Origin: Echinicola rosea
GTDB taxonomy: Bacteria > Bacteroidota > Bacteroidia > Cytophagales > Cyclobacteriaceae
Direction: 5' to 3'
DNA length: 64,000 nucleotides
NCBI RefSeq assembly: GCF_005281475.1
Contig: NZ_CP040106.1
Span: forward strand, 2,570,501 to 2,634,500
The translations under genes were made by a program, and so were the position numbers. The notes under the pieces were generated by a model. That model saw only the letters and a program-made list of their open reading frames with translations. It did no database searches and was not told the origin of the DNA. Below, in pieces: positions 1 through 8,583 of the stretch (its first letter is position 1; each line of letters begins with the position of its first letter).

Positions 1-207
1 CCAAAAAAAACCGCCGCTACGCCACGGCGCACAGGTGTGCAGCTATTGGTCTAAAATTAAAGCCTACCCCTCATGCAGGCAAACTCCTCCTGTCTAAAGC
101 CAAGAAGGCCTATCTAAAGCCAGATAAACCTTTTCTAGCTGCCAACATTCTTTTTGGCTATTATTTCGTCAAACAAGCCTGCCTTCTTGCCTGCCCGCTT
201 TATGCAT
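1..207. repeat. Dispersed intergenic repeat, copy 1 (cut by window start)
   Basis: Aligns closely with 14245-14443 and more loosely with 5775-5920. Shared blocks include CGCCGCTACGCCACGGCG, GCACAGGTGTGC, CATGCAGGCAAACTCCTCC and TTTCGTCAAACAAGCCTGC. Relative to the 14-kb copy it carries about 40 extra bases near 95-135. The hairpin that precedes the other two copies would lie just left of base 1. No convincing coding potential is seen. The rest of 208-345 contains only weak similarity to 6364-6400 (TTTATGCRTTAGGAATC). Confidence 0.75.
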
Positions 208-345
208 TAGGAATCGTTATGAGAGCTGAAACTACAAGAAAATCAGTCCCGGTCAATCGGGAAGAGAAGCAACTGATTTTTAAGTGGTTTCAGGTCGAAA
301 TAGATAGGCTAGTGCATAATGCGGGTTCAAAAGTACTGTCATAAA

Positions 346-403
346 CAAAAACACCGTCATAGCGGACCTGTCTGTGATAAAAGCCAGGTCGGCTGTGACG
401 GTG
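346..403 (-). terminator. Intrinsic terminator of metZ
   Basis: A long hairpin: CACCGTCA (352-359) pairs with TGACGGTG (396-403), with inner pairs AGC/GCT and GACCTG/CAGGTC and single mismatches between them. On the minus strand the stem is followed by a T-rich run (complement of 346-351 and beyond). It lies 44 bases beyond the metZ stop. Confidence 0.75.
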
Positions 404-446
404 ATGAATAGTCGCCATCTTTTCAGTATCTATTTTTTAGGGTAGG

Positions 447-1622
447 CTATTTGGATTTTTCCAGTGCCCGCTCAATATCGGCGATGATGTCATCATGGTG
501 CTCCAGTCCCGCAGAGAGCCTGATCAGCCCAGGGAGAATGCCTACGCGCTGGCGTTCATCTTCAGTGAGCTTGCTGTGTGTCGTGGAAGCAGGATGGGTA
601 ATGATGCTTCTGGTGTCCCCTAGATTGGCGGTGACGGTGATCATCTGCAGCTCGTCAATGAATCGCTGAGCCCTTTCAATTCCTCCTTTCAGCGTGAGTG
701 TGACTATGCCGCCGCCATGTTTCATTTGCTTCTTGGCAAGGTCATGCTGCGGATGGGATTTTAGGAAAGGGTATTTTACAAATTCTAGCTCTTTGTTGTC
801 CTCGAAATAAGACGCTACTGCCAATGCATTGGCGCAGTGTCTTTCCATTCTGACCGAAAGTGTTTCCATGCTTCTGGAGAGAATCCAAGCATTGAAGGGA
901 GAAATAGATGGCCCCGTGTGGCGTGTAAAGAACTGTACATCTTTGATAAGTTCTTGCTTTCCAAGGATTAATCCGCCCAGTACCCGTCCTTGTCCATCGA
1001 TGTATTTGGTGGCGCTGTGGGCGACGATGTCCGCTCCCCATTTGGCAGGCTGCTGGAGGTAGGGAGTGGCGAAGCAATTATCGACCACTAGGATCAAGTT
1101 GTGTGCTTTGGCAAACTTGCCGATCCATTCCAGGTCGATTACCTCTAGACCAGGATTGGAAGGAGTCTCTATGAAGAGCATTTTTGTATTGGGCTTGACC
1201 AGCTTTTCCCAGTTTTCGATATCCGAAATGTCCCCGTAGGTAGAAGTGATGCCCCATTTGGGAAAGACCCTTGTGAGCAGCTGGTGGGTAGATCCAAACA
1301 ATGATCTGGAAGCAAGGATATGGTCTCCTTGTTGTAGGAGAGAAGCGATGCTTCCAAACATTGCGGCCATTCCAGAGGCAGTGGCGATGCCGTCTTCGGT
1401 GCCTTCCAGGGCACAAACCTTTTCGATCAAGTCCGAGCTGTTGGGGTTTGCATACCTGGAGTAGATATTGCCCGGGATTTCCTCTGCAAACATCTGACGT
1501 GCCTCTTCGGCACTGTCAAAGGTGAAGCTGGAGGTCATGTAAATGGGGGCAGAATGCTCCCGTTGGTTGGATTTGGATGAAGCGATCCTGATGGCTTCTG
1601 TTTCAAAATGCTTATTTGACAT
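447..1622 (-). CDS. metZ: O-succinylhomoserine sulfhydrylase-type PLP enzyme (methionine biosynthesis)
   Basis: A 391-residue Cys/Met-metabolism PLP enzyme (fold type I, cystathionine gamma-synthase superfamily). Visible are the PLP-phosphate segment TASGMAAMFG (81-90), the cofactor-ring aspartate D181 in VVDNCFATP, and the Schiff-base lysine K206 in SATKYIDGQG. The motif HSATKYIDGQGRVLGG is typical of MetZ, which makes homocysteine directly from an activated homoserine and sulfide; MetB/MetC-type activity cannot be excluded. Length is normal for the family. A SAM-I riboswitch and promoter lie directly upstream and a strong terminator follows, so this appears to be a monocistronic, SAM-repressed gene. 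Start is ATG at 1622. Confidence 0.9.
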   Translation of the reverse strand: MSNKHFETEAIRIASSKSNQREHSAPIYMTSSFTFDSAEEARQMFAEEIPGNIYSRYANPNSSDLIEKVCALEGTEDGIATASGMAAMFGSIASLLQQGDHILASRSLFGSTHQLLTRVFPKWGITSTYGDISDIENWEKLVKPNTKMLFIETPSNPGLEVIDLEWIGKFAKAHNLILVVDNCFATPYLQQPAKWGADIVAHSATKYIDGQGRVLGGLILGKQELIKDVQFFTRHTGPSISPFNAWILSRSMETLSVRMERHCANALAVASYFEDNKELEFVKYPFLKSHPQHDLAKKQMKHGGGIVTLTLKGGIERAQRFIDELQMITVTANLGDTRSIITHPASTTHSKLTEDERQRVGILPGLIRLSAGLEHHDDIIADIERALEKSK

Positions 1623-1759
1623 GGTATTTAATATCTTTCAGTTTTATAGAATCGGTCATTAATCAAGAAAAGTCAATATTAGTCGAACATGGCATAGACC
1701 CACGAAATCCGATAATGGATAAGAAAAAAGCGGTGAAAAGGCAGATTGGTCATAATGTC

Positions 1760-1870
1760 TAATTTATAGGTCCCTAATTCGTTTTGGGCAGGTTTTGGCA
1801 CCTTTTCGCAGCAGCGAATGGTTGCCAGAGGGTCAAAGAGCCTGGTCTCTCGCCTCTTCTGTATAAATCA
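1760..1870 (-). ncRNA. SAM-I riboswitch (S-box leader) of metZ
   Basis: Read on the minus strand, the 5' strand of P1 (complement of 1862-1870) pairs over nine positions, including one G-U, with its 3' strand (complement of 1760-1768). Between them are the SAM-I landmarks: AGAGGCGAGAGACCAGGCTC, then CCCTCTGGCAACC, a P3 stem TTCGC/GCGAA, and GGTGCCAAAACCTGCC. It begins about 10 bases after the predicted transcription start and ends about 137 bases before the metZ ATG. Binding of SAM should reduce expression. I did not find a convincing overlapping terminator, so control may be translational or by a weak hairpin. Confidence 0.88.
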
Positions 1871-1886
1871 GTCTCCTGAAGTCATG

Positions 1887-1918
1887 CAAAGTAACATCAG
1901 CCCGGTTGATTTTCCAAA
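1887..1918 (-). promoter_or_regulatory. Bacteroidetes-type promoter of metZ
   Basis: On the minus strand TTTG (complement of 1915-1918) lies 20 bases before TTACTTTG (complement of 1887-1894), one mismatch from TAnnTTTG. The expected start near 1880 puts the riboswitch at the 5' end of the transcript. Confidence 0.6.
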
Positions 1919-1950
1919 CAATTTGGCTTTTGAGTGTACAGGAGGATGGC

Positions 1951-2625
1951 CTATGGAATGTGTGGTTCAAGCATTTCTGCCCATCCCTCATAGCCCAGTT
2001 TGGTCATGTGGAGGCTGTCGGAGAGGAAGATTTCCGGCTTGGGTCGTCCTTCTTCATTAAGGGCAATGTCCCAAACATTAACAAATGCAACCCCGCTGGT
2101 CTTTTCGGCATATACTTTCAATAGCCGGTTTAGTGATTCATATTCTTCTCTGAGCTGCCAACGAGATGGACTGGGTTTGGGGCTTATGAGGACTATTTCA
2201 GTTTCTGGAAGTGCTGCCTGGAGTTTGCCGACCAGTTTTTGCATGGTGTTCAGGATGGTGACGGGAGTTTTACCGCTCGCCAGGTCATTGTCACCTTCGT
2301 AGATAAAAACCTTGTGTGGAGCGTAGCGAATGATCAGGTCATCAGCATAATGTAGCAATTCAAACGTCTGCGAACCCCCAAACCCGGTATTGACTACCGT
2401 CACGTCAGGGAAAAAGCGGTTGATGTCCTTCCACATTCTCACACTGGAGCTTCCTGTAAAAAGATAAATATCTCCTGATGGTACAGGGGTGTTGGAGACA
2501 ATTTGATCTACTTCTTTTTGGAATTTTTCCGGTTTGTCCTGTGCTGATAGTGCATGGATAATGCATGCTTGGAGAAGTACAAGTAGTATGCCTGTGATAC
2601 GGTGAAATGAAGCTGAGAGGGACAT
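1951..2625 (-). CDS. Secreted SGNH/GDSL-family hydrolase
   Basis: A 224-residue protein with an N-terminal signal peptide (hydrophobic 8-27, cleavage probably after ALSA). SGNH blocks are present: block I FTGSSSVRMW (56-65, nucleophile serine), block II glycine in NTGFGGS (79-85), block III GDND (111-114, asparagine), and block V DSLH near the C terminus with the catalytic Asp and His. It resembles PAF-acetylhydrolase-like GDSL esterases of Bacteroidetes, so it likely removes acyl or acetyl groups from an exported lipid or carbohydrate. The substrate cannot be read from sequence. The metZ promoter starts about 30 bases beyond its stop, with no clear terminator between. Confidence 0.82.
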   Translation of the reverse strand: MSLSASFHRITGILLVLLQACIIHALSAQDKPEKFQKEVDQIVSNTPVPSGDIYLFTGSSSVRMWKDINRFFPDVTVVNTGFGGSQTFELLHYADDLIIRYAPHKVFIYEGDNDLASGKTPVTILNTMQKLVGKLQAALPETEIVLISPKPSPSRWQLREEYESLNRLLKVYAEKTSGVAFVNVWDIALNEEGRPKPEIFLSDSLHMTKLGYEGWAEMLEPHIP

Positions 2626-3016
2626 TTGTGCTAGTGGTTAGTGTTAAGGTTTTATCAGTTATTCTGTTATGTAAATAACTAAAAATATTGGAAAAGGAGA
2701 AATGTTAATACATCTGAAAAGGGAACGGAGTGTTTAAACCCGGATCCCGAATGCCCAAACTGGGTCTAGCTTATTTTTTCATTTCCGAACATATTGTCGT
2801 ACATAGGCGGTACCTGTGCGATTTTGGTCAATGAGATTTAAAAGGCTTTGACGGACTGGGCAGGAGTTTTTACACCTTGAAAGTGCTGATTGGTGGCATT
2901 ATAGGGTGTTTTCATCACATTGGTTATTGGATGTGTTTTCCGGTGCGTAATTTCAGAGGATTGTTGCTCGCTTTTTGAGTGGAAGAAGTGGAGTATCCCA
3001 ATGAAATAGATTGTCA
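2626..3016. other. Intergenic region, no gene recognised
   Basis: About 390 bases between two divergently transcribed genes. A minus-strand reading frame at 2838-3035 lacks family features and partly overlaps the DUF4407 start, so I do not call it. No clear TAnnTTTG box, terminator or repeat was identified. Confidence 0.5.
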
Positions 3017-4189
3017 ATGGAAAAAGTGAAAGCATTCTTTTGGTTTTGCAGTGGCGCCAATATGGCCATTCTTAAAAAATGTCCTACCGAAACGAACAAA
3101 TATGTAGGAATCGGAGGTACGGTATTCTTTACAGGCGTATTGGCGGGATTGTCGGCTGGATATGCCCTGTACACGGTATTTGAAAGTTGGTATTTTGCGG
3201 TGACTTTTGGGTTGGTCTGGGGCGTGATGATTTTCAATTTAGACCGTTTTATTGTATCAAGCATGAGGAAGAAAGAAAGGTCTTGGGCTGAGTGGAAGCT
3301 GGCCTTTCCCCGGCTATTGCTCGCCGTGTTTTTGGCGATGGTGATCTCCAAGCCGCTGGAATTGAAGATCTTTGAGAAGGAAATCAATCAAAAAGTGGGG
3401 GAGCAAAAGGTGGTGGAGATGCAAGAGGCCAAAGAGAATTTGGGAGCTGCTTTTCCCGAGATAGTCCGTCTGGAACGGGAGAATCAACAGCTGCGCGATG
3501 AAATTGCGGCAAAGGCCACCTTCAGGGATCAGGTACAAAAGGAGTATGATGAGGAGCGTTTTGGGATAAAGACCCCAGGCACCACGGGCGTAGTAGGCTT
3601 GGGGAGCAATGCAAAAAAGAAAGAAGAGCAGCTGGATGCAGCCCAACAGGATTTGGAGCGAATGCAGGAAAGGAATTGGGCGAAGATCGATGAGAATGAG
3701 AGGGAGATCGCAGCAGTATTGGCCAGAAAGCAACAAGTGTTTGAGAAGCAGCAAATTTCAATCGATCAGCTTGACGGGTTGGCAGCTAGGATGCATGCCC
3801 TGTCGGAGCTGACAGGGGAGAGTCAAGCGGTCTATCTGGCCAATTTTTTCATTATGTTGCTTTTTGTGGCGATGGAAACTGCTCCTGTGCTGGTCAAGTT
3901 GATGGCAGGAAGAGGGCCTTACGACCAAATGCTGGACAAGTCAGAGCGTGCTGTAAAGGTGTATGCCGATGAGTACAACTATAAAAACCAGGCTGAAAGC
4001 ACCAGCCGGATCCGGGTATTCGATGAGGTGATCGCCGCAGAGACCTTATCGCTCATTAAGAAAAAACTCCATCGCAATGAGGTCTTGACCGAAGCAGAAA
4101 TGAACCTTCTCGAAAAGCGGATAAAAGATGCCAATGAGCTTAAAGGACAGGACAAAACTGAGCATCAGGAGGAGGCCATTAAAGATTAG
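3017..4189 (+). CDS. DUF4407 family membrane protein
   Basis: A 390-residue protein starting at ATG 3017 (a TTG two codons upstream is also in frame; the family usually begins just before the FFWFCSG motif, so the ATG is preferred). The N terminus WFCSGAN and the segment FNLDRFIVSS are characteristic of DUF4407. Predicted membrane segments lie near residues 30-55, 58-78, 95-115 and 275-295. Residues about 115-245 form a long charged coiled coil. The function of the family is unknown; the layout, with membrane helices flanking a large coiled-coil loop, suggests a structural or scaffolding role. It converges with the DUF5995 gene, only one base separating the two stops. Confidence 0.8.
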   Translation: MEKVKAFFWFCSGANMAILKKCPTETNKYVGIGGTVFFTGVLAGLSAGYALYTVFESWYFAVTFGLVWGVMIFNLDRFIVSSMRKKERSWAEWKLAFPRLLLAVFLAMVISKPLELKIFEKEINQKVGEQKVVEMQEAKENLGAAFPEIVRLERENQQLRDEIAAKATFRDQVQKEYDEERFGIKTPGTTGVVGLGSNAKKKEEQLDAAQQDLERMQERNWAKIDENEREIAAVLARKQQVFEKQQISIDQLDGLAARMHALSELTGESQAVYLANFFIMLLFVAMETAPVLVKLMAGRGPYDQMLDKSERAVKVYADEYNYKNQAESTSRIRVFDEVIAAETLSLIKKKLHRNEVLTEAEMNLLEKRIKDANELKGQDKTEHQEEAIKD

Positions 4190-4190
4190 T

Positions 4191-4973
4191 CTATAGTGAA
4201 GCGGTTCGTAGGTTGTTAGGGGTTGCGGTTTGCGCAATTCCTTCCAGTCTGTCCATTACTTGAGGGATGGATTTCCACTCGGTAAGGTTGATGACAAATA
4301 CGATCCACCCAAAGAATTTTCCCGGATTGGCTATTTTGTTCCCGATTCGGTGAATGGCTTGGTCGCGGATCATGAAGCATCGATCAATATCCTGGGTGGT
4401 GCTGTATTCTTGGGCAAACTTCCATGCCCCGTCCCTAGCGATTTGGATGCTGAAATTGAGCAGGAGTTCATCTTTCCCATCGGCCAGCTGGATCAGAAAA
4501 CCAAATAGTGGAGAAATGATGGAAAGGTTGGTTTTTACACCGTCCACCATGCTTGCCAAGATAATGTTGATCTTATCAAAGTCATCTTTTATGGTCTCCA
4601 GGCCGTTTCCCTGCATGGTTTGGACGGTCGCAATGCCTAAGTCCAGGTTGATGTGGGCGTTTATGCCCAAGAGTAAATGCTGGAGAATAACCTTTCCGGT
4701 TTTTTTGGTGGTGTCAAAGGCACAAAGCCAGCTTTGACTGGTGGGGACCCCAGAAAGGTAGTTCTCGTACGCGTCGAAAAATCGCTTGGCAAAGATGATG
4801 TCAAGTCGCTCCATGCGTGCGTTGTCTTCAAACTCTCCAAGGTCTATTCCTTCTTTTATCCTCTTGGTGACTTGCCGATACAAAATGGCAAAGTAGCCAA
4901 TTCTGCTTTTTTGTGTTCTGCAGTCGGCTACTATTTGATCCATTCTGGTGATTACCTCTTCTATTGAAAGCAT
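4191..4973 (-). CDS. DUF5995 family protein
   Basis: A 260-residue soluble, mostly helical protein with the segment LLLGINAHINLDLGIA (98-113), which I associate with DUF5995, and further conserved-looking histidine and aspartate residues such as RDQAIHRIGNKI. These could form a metal site, but this is inference. No signal peptide. No function is established. Its 3' end abuts the DUF4407 stop without room for a terminator, so the two convergent transcripts may overlap. Confidence 0.6.
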   Translation of the reverse strand: MLSIEEVITRMDQIVADCRTQKSRIGYFAILYRQVTKRIKEGIDLGEFEDNARMERLDIIFAKRFFDAYENYLSGVPTSQSWLCAFDTTKKTGKVILQHLLLGINAHINLDLGIATVQTMQGNGLETIKDDFDKINIILASMVDGVKTNLSIISPLFGFLIQLADGKDELLLNFSIQIARDGAWKFAQEYSTTQDIDRCFMIRDQAIHRIGNKIANPGKFFGWIVFVINLTEWKSIPQVMDRLEGIAQTATPNNLRTASL

Positions 4974-5374
4974 AGTCGAAAAGTCCGTGCAATTGGTATG
5001 TTTTTTTTAAGATAATAAAATTATTGATGTTTTTGGTTTAATTCGACCTGTATGGAGCGTTTTTCGAATGTGATGGGTAGTTTGTGATTGTTTTGGGAAA
5101 GTTGGGAAATTATCGAGATACTATGGCTTTCTTAGGAAAGTGGAGAATTAATCGTTTTAGTATGGATTGTAGAGGTGTAGTTGTATTTCGGATGGAGTGG
5201 GATTAAGTGTTGATTAAGGAACTGAACGATTGATCGGAGAAATTATTTTTGGTGTTTTATTGTAATCAAAAATATTTTTATTAAGTTTAAAGAAGTTTTG
5301 GTTCTAAAAACGAGGATTAACTTCCTTTTTTCCAAAATATATACGGCTGTTAGTCAGTTAAAATAAACCCATTC

Positions 5375-5406
5375 GAGGAATCTCTGCAAGGATTCCTCTT
5401 TTTTTT
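5375..5406 (+). terminator. Orphan intrinsic terminator
   Basis: A perfect 8-bp stem GAGGAATC (5375-5382) / GATTCCTC (5391-5398) with an 8-base loop, followed by eight T residues. No plus-strand gene lies in the 400 bases upstream, so it may end a small RNA. Confidence 0.75.
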
Positions 5407-5739
5407 GTCTTTTTTTAAACCAGTTTTCGTTTGTTTTGCATAAATAATTTGATTTTCGTGTTGTTTTTAAACCTGTTTTTTGATTTTTAACAAAATCAAT
5501 TTTCTATTGGGCTGTTGTATTAACCGGTTTTTGGTGTAAGTGTCAGTTTTTAAGTGTATTAGGTTTTTATTTTAGCCTGTTTGTGCTACTGGTAGGCTTT
5601 GAGCCAGTGTAAAGCTCGTTCCTGACTTGGTGTTAATTAATTGTTAAGTAGGTGTGGCGAGTTGGGGGATTTGGTTCTATATGATTTGGTGTGGGTAAGT
5701 ATTAGGGTAGATTGTTAAATTTCAGTGAAATGGCTCCTT

Positions 5740-5925
5740 TAACCTTTGTCACTTTTTTGCTACAGGTCAAAAAAGTGACCAAAAAACCCTGCATACATGC
5801 AGGTAAACTCCTCGTGTTTAGCTTCCAATAACCATTTTTCCCACTATTTCGTCAAACAAGCCTGCCCTTTTTCCGCCTGCTTGTTTAATTTCTTCACGCC
5901 CAATAGCTGCTAGGCGGATGATGTC
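5740..5925. repeat. Dispersed intergenic repeat, copy 2, with hairpin
   Basis: Begins with the hairpin GTCACTTTTTTG (5748-5759) / CAAAAAAGTGAC (5768-5779), then CATGCAGG, AAACTCCTC, TTTCGTCAAACAAGCCTGC and CGCCCAATA..CTGC.AGGCGGAT, all shared with the copy at 14.2-14.4 kb. The hairpin differs from that copy by a paired T-A to C-G change. Confidence 0.75.
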
Positions 5926-6078
5926 CTTGGGGCTATTTTACTAGGTGATGATTAATCATCAGGATTTTTGAAAAAAATCTACCCACTGTAATCCATATAG
6001 AGCCTGGGGTTTATAGGATCAGGCCATACTTCTTGGGTTTATCTGCAAGGAGGATTAACCTCAGTTCGATTATAAAAC

Positions 6079-6194
6079 CGTCACTGCGAGGCTTAGAGGT
6101 AGGCCTGAGCGGGTGGAAGCCGTGGCAGCTCGCCGCGGCGAGTTGCCACACCCTTTTCCAACCCACATCCTCCTAAAAAGGGTTCGCAATAACG
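6079..6194. repeat. Palindromic REP-like element
   Basis: The ends CGTCACTGCGA (6079-6089) and TCGCAATAACG (6184-6194) are inverted copies allowing G-U pairs. The centre 6122-6149 is a near-perfect 28-base palindrome (GTGGCA, CTCGCC, GCG, GGCGAG, TGCCAC). The outer sequence resembles the CGTCATTGCGA-type extragenic repeats found in many genomes. Confidence 0.65.
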
Positions 6195-6304
6195 CTTTTT
6201 ATAATAAAAATAAGTCGAGCTCAGGTTATTACAAATGCCTTTCTCAACAGTTTGCATTTCAAATGTGGAACAAAAGATAGGGGTATGGCAAAGGCGTTTA
6301 TTAA

Positions 6305-6361
6305 AGTGAAGGGAAACGAATCACGTGTAGGGTGAGGATCATCCGTGCCGCTGGCACTTTA
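6305..6361. repeat. Short repeat shared with 13892-13948
   Basis: Both copies carry GAAGGGA.ACGAAT/GAAGGGAGACAAT, CGTGTAGG, ATCATCCG and GCCGCTGGCACTTT in the same order with a few substitutions. It has no coding sense that I can support. Confidence 0.6.
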
Positions 6362-6511
6362 ACGCTGTTTATGCGTTAGGAATCACATTCAAGACTGAAA
6401 AAGAAAGAACATCAATTGGCTTGAAGATTGAGGCATTCGCCGCGACGGATCAGGTCACAATACCTGTGGTTGTGGGGTAGATAGGCCAATGTATCTTCTT
6501 GCCAATAATAT

Positions 6512-6541
6512 AAAAGCCATTCGTTTAAATGAATGGCTTTT
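6512..6541 (-). terminator. Intrinsic terminator of the Gfo/Idh/MocA gene
   Basis: AAAAGCCATTC (6512-6522) pairs perfectly with GAATGGCTTTT (6531-6541) around an 8-base loop. The flanking A and T runs would let it act on both strands. It lies 41 bases beyond the oxidoreductase stop. Confidence 0.8.
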
Positions 6542-6582
6542 GACATTATGGGATTACGTACGGTGTCGTGACCGTGTGCGGT

Positions 6583-7791
6583 TTACCCATAATTATATTC
6601 TGGTTTCCAGTTTTCGATGGTTTTGTTGAACAGGGAATGGTTGGCCAAATGGATGCAGGTGGCGGTAGTGGCGCCACTGATGACATTAGAGGCTGGGTAT
6701 TCTTTGTTCTGAATGGATTTATAAAAATCGCTGAAGGCATACCAAGTTCCGTCTTTGGTCTTTTCTTCCAAAATAGGGATTCCTTTACCTTCTTTCCAAG
6801 TGAGCTTGGTGGCGCCAGATACGCCATCGACAATTTGCAATTCATCCATTCGCTCTTTTTCAGGATAGAAATATCCTTCACTCATCAATAGCTCTACGGT
6901 TCCTTGTGTGCCTTTGATTGAGAAAGAATATCCTTCTCGTGCGTTGCTGCAGGTAGCACCAAAATTACCGATCATCCCTTCCTTTTCATATCTTAGGAGA
7001 AGCTGTACATTATCGTAGGTTTCTCGACCATCGTGATAATTGTCGATCCCTCCCGTTCCGATGATGGTGTCAGGGTGGGTCTCGAAGGCCCAGTTGATGA
7101 AGTCAATTTGGTGGGAAAGGAGTTCGGCGGGAAGTCCTCCGGAAAATTCCCTATACATTCTCCAATTAATGATCCTTTCCAAGGAAGGATCGGGAACAGG
7201 TCTTTTCCAATTCCAGTTTCTGTCCCATCGGGAATCGATTTGGGTGATTTTTCCCATATAGCCCGATTGGATCATATCTTTTACTTTATAGTACAGAGGA
7301 GTGTAGCGATATTGGTGGCCTACCTGAAGGGTAAGTGAAGGATTCTTCTTCACCAAATCGATAAGCTCCATGGCCTCAGGGATGTTATAGGTCATCGTTT
7401 TTTCGAGATAAACATGCTTTCCTGCTTGCAGGGCTGCTTTTGCCGGGGCAAAATGCATGTTAAGTGGGGTAGCAATGGCCACTGCTTCTAAGGAGCTGTT
7501 ATCCACTAAATCTTGGTAGTTTTTGTAGGATTTGGCTTTTAGGTCTGGGAAAGCTTTGCGGGTTTGATCCAGCCGAAAGTCCATGTTGTCACAAATGGCG
7601 ACGATCTCAAATTGCTCAGGCATGCCCGACATGACGTGCATTAGTCCCTTTCCCCTGTCTCCACAGCCTATGACGCCTATTTTGATAGGACCTTTATCGG
7701 TGTTGTTTCGGAACGCGTTTGCGAATTGGTAAGGGAGAATGGATCCGCCTAAAACTACACCACCGGTTTTCATAAAGTCCCTTCTATTCAT
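6583..7791 (-). CDS. Tat-exported Gfo/Idh/MocA-family oxidoreductase
   Basis: A 402-residue protein. The N terminus MNRRDFMKTGG followed by a hydrophobic stretch is a twin-arginine signal peptide, so the enzyme is probably exported folded with its NAD(P) cofactor. The Rossmann motif GVIGCGDRG (about 39-47) and the EK pair in EKTMTY (about 131) identify the family; the C-terminal alpha/beta domain follows. Such secreted members in Bacteroidetes are often linked to glycan or polyol breakdown, some acting as NAD-dependent glycosidases. No carbohydrate genes lie beside it, so the substrate is unknown. A terminator follows and the gene appears to stand alone. Confidence 0.85.
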   Translation of the reverse strand: MNRRDFMKTGGVVLGGSILPYQFANAFRNNTDKGPIKIGVIGCGDRGKGLMHVMSGMPEQFEIVAICDNMDFRLDQTRKAFPDLKAKSYKNYQDLVDNSSLEAVAIATPLNMHFAPAKAALQAGKHVYLEKTMTYNIPEAMELIDLVKKNPSLTLQVGHQYRYTPLYYKVKDMIQSGYMGKITQIDSRWDRNWNWKRPVPDPSLERIINWRMYREFSGGLPAELLSHQIDFINWAFETHPDTIIGTGGIDNYHDGRETYDNVQLLLRYEKEGMIGNFGATCSNAREGYSFSIKGTQGTVELLMSEGYFYPEKERMDELQIVDGVSGATKLTWKEGKGIPILEEKTKDGTWYAFSDFYKSIQNKEYPASNVISGATTATCIHLANHSLFNKTIENWKPEYNYG

Positions 7792-7958
7792 GATTGCATT
7801 TATTAATAATTTGAACGATTATATTTCTTGACAAGGTTTAAATATATAAGATTAATGGTTGAAAGAAAAATGAATAATTTTTTAGTGGGGACATGGTCTG
7901 GTTGTTTGGTGGTTTTACGGTGTATTAGGTAAACGGTAATGAAAATTGTAATTCTTCC

Positions 7959-7966
7959 TATATTTG
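7959..7966 (+). promoter_or_regulatory. -7 promoter box upstream of the acyltransferase/Crp pair
   Basis: TATATTTG is an exact match to the Bacteroidetes -7 box TAnnTTTG, 28 bases before the ATG at 7995. No clear -33 TTG at the usual spacing. Confidence 0.5.
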
Positions 7967-7994
7967 AACCTGTTATAAATCAAAAGCAACCGAA

Positions 7995-8576
7995 ATGTAT
8001 TTGTTTGGAGCATCTGGTCATGGCAAGGTCGTGATCTCAAATTTGGAAAGCCAAGGTGAAGTAGTCCACGGTTTGTATGATGACGACCCTTCCGTCAAGG
8101 AATGCTTGAATTATCCGGTATTTCAGTGGGACGGTACTGCTGATATTAGCCAACATTTAATTGTAAGTATTGGGGATAATTCCATACGGCGTCAAGTGGT
8201 GGAGAGGCTGTTGGGAAGAGTGGTTTATGGCAGGGCAATTCACAGGCATGCGCTAGTCAGTGGCCATGCGGTAATAGCTGCGGGAACTGTGGTGATGGCA
8301 GGGGCCGTTATTCAGCCCGACGCCAGGATCGGCTCCCATGTCATTGTCAATACATCGGCTTCGGTAGATCATGATTGCAGGGTCGGGGATTATGTACACA
8401 TCGGGCCAAAAGCAGTCCTGTGTGGAGAGGTGAAGATAGGAAAGGGAGCTTTGATCGGTGCAGGGAGTACTTTAGTGCCAGGGATTCGTGTGGGGGCGGG
8501 CTGTGTGATTGGTGCGGGAAGTACGGTGTTACGGGATGTGGCTGATGGGGAAAAAGTATGGGGGACAGTAAAGTGA
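7995..8576 (+). CDS. NeuD/PglD-like sugar O- or N-acyltransferase
   Basis: A 193-residue protein. The N terminus MYLFGASGHGKVV forms the small Rossmann-like PglD_N domain that binds a nucleotide sugar. From about residue 85 onward there are left-handed beta-helix hexapeptide repeats (for example VVMAGAVIQPDARIG, VIVNTSASVDHD, IGKGALIGAGS), the acyl-CoA-binding fold. H120 in SVDHD is the likely catalytic base. Members acetylate sialic acids, bacillosamine or O-antigen sugars. It lies only 7 bases before the Crp-type regulator and may be co-transcribed with it, although no sugar genes are adjacent, so its role here is unclear. Confidence 0.82.
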   Translation: MYLFGASGHGKVVISNLESQGEVVHGLYDDDPSVKECLNYPVFQWDGTADISQHLIVSIGDNSIRRQVVERLLGRVVYGRAIHRHALVSGHAVIAAGTVVMAGAVIQPDARIGSHVIVNTSASVDHDCRVGDYVHIGPKAVLCGEVKIGKGALIGAGSTLVPGIRVGAGCVIGAGSTVLRDVADGEKVWGTVK

Positions 8577-8583
8577 AACGAGT

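Larger units (their letters stand above)
4974..6511. other. Long noncoding, AT- and repeat-rich intergenic region
   Basis: About 1.5 kb without a credible gene. It holds an intrinsic terminator with no gene in front (5375-5406), a copy of the dispersed repeat with hairpin (5740-5925), a large palindromic repeat (6079-6194) and a short repeat shared with 13892-13948 (6305-6361). Short reading frames here are not supported by composition or family resemblance. Confidence 0.7.

Noticed and set aside
2838..3035. 65-codon minus-strand frame between the SGNH and DUF4407 genes
   Set aside because: Overlaps the DUF4407 start, has biased random-like composition and no promoter.
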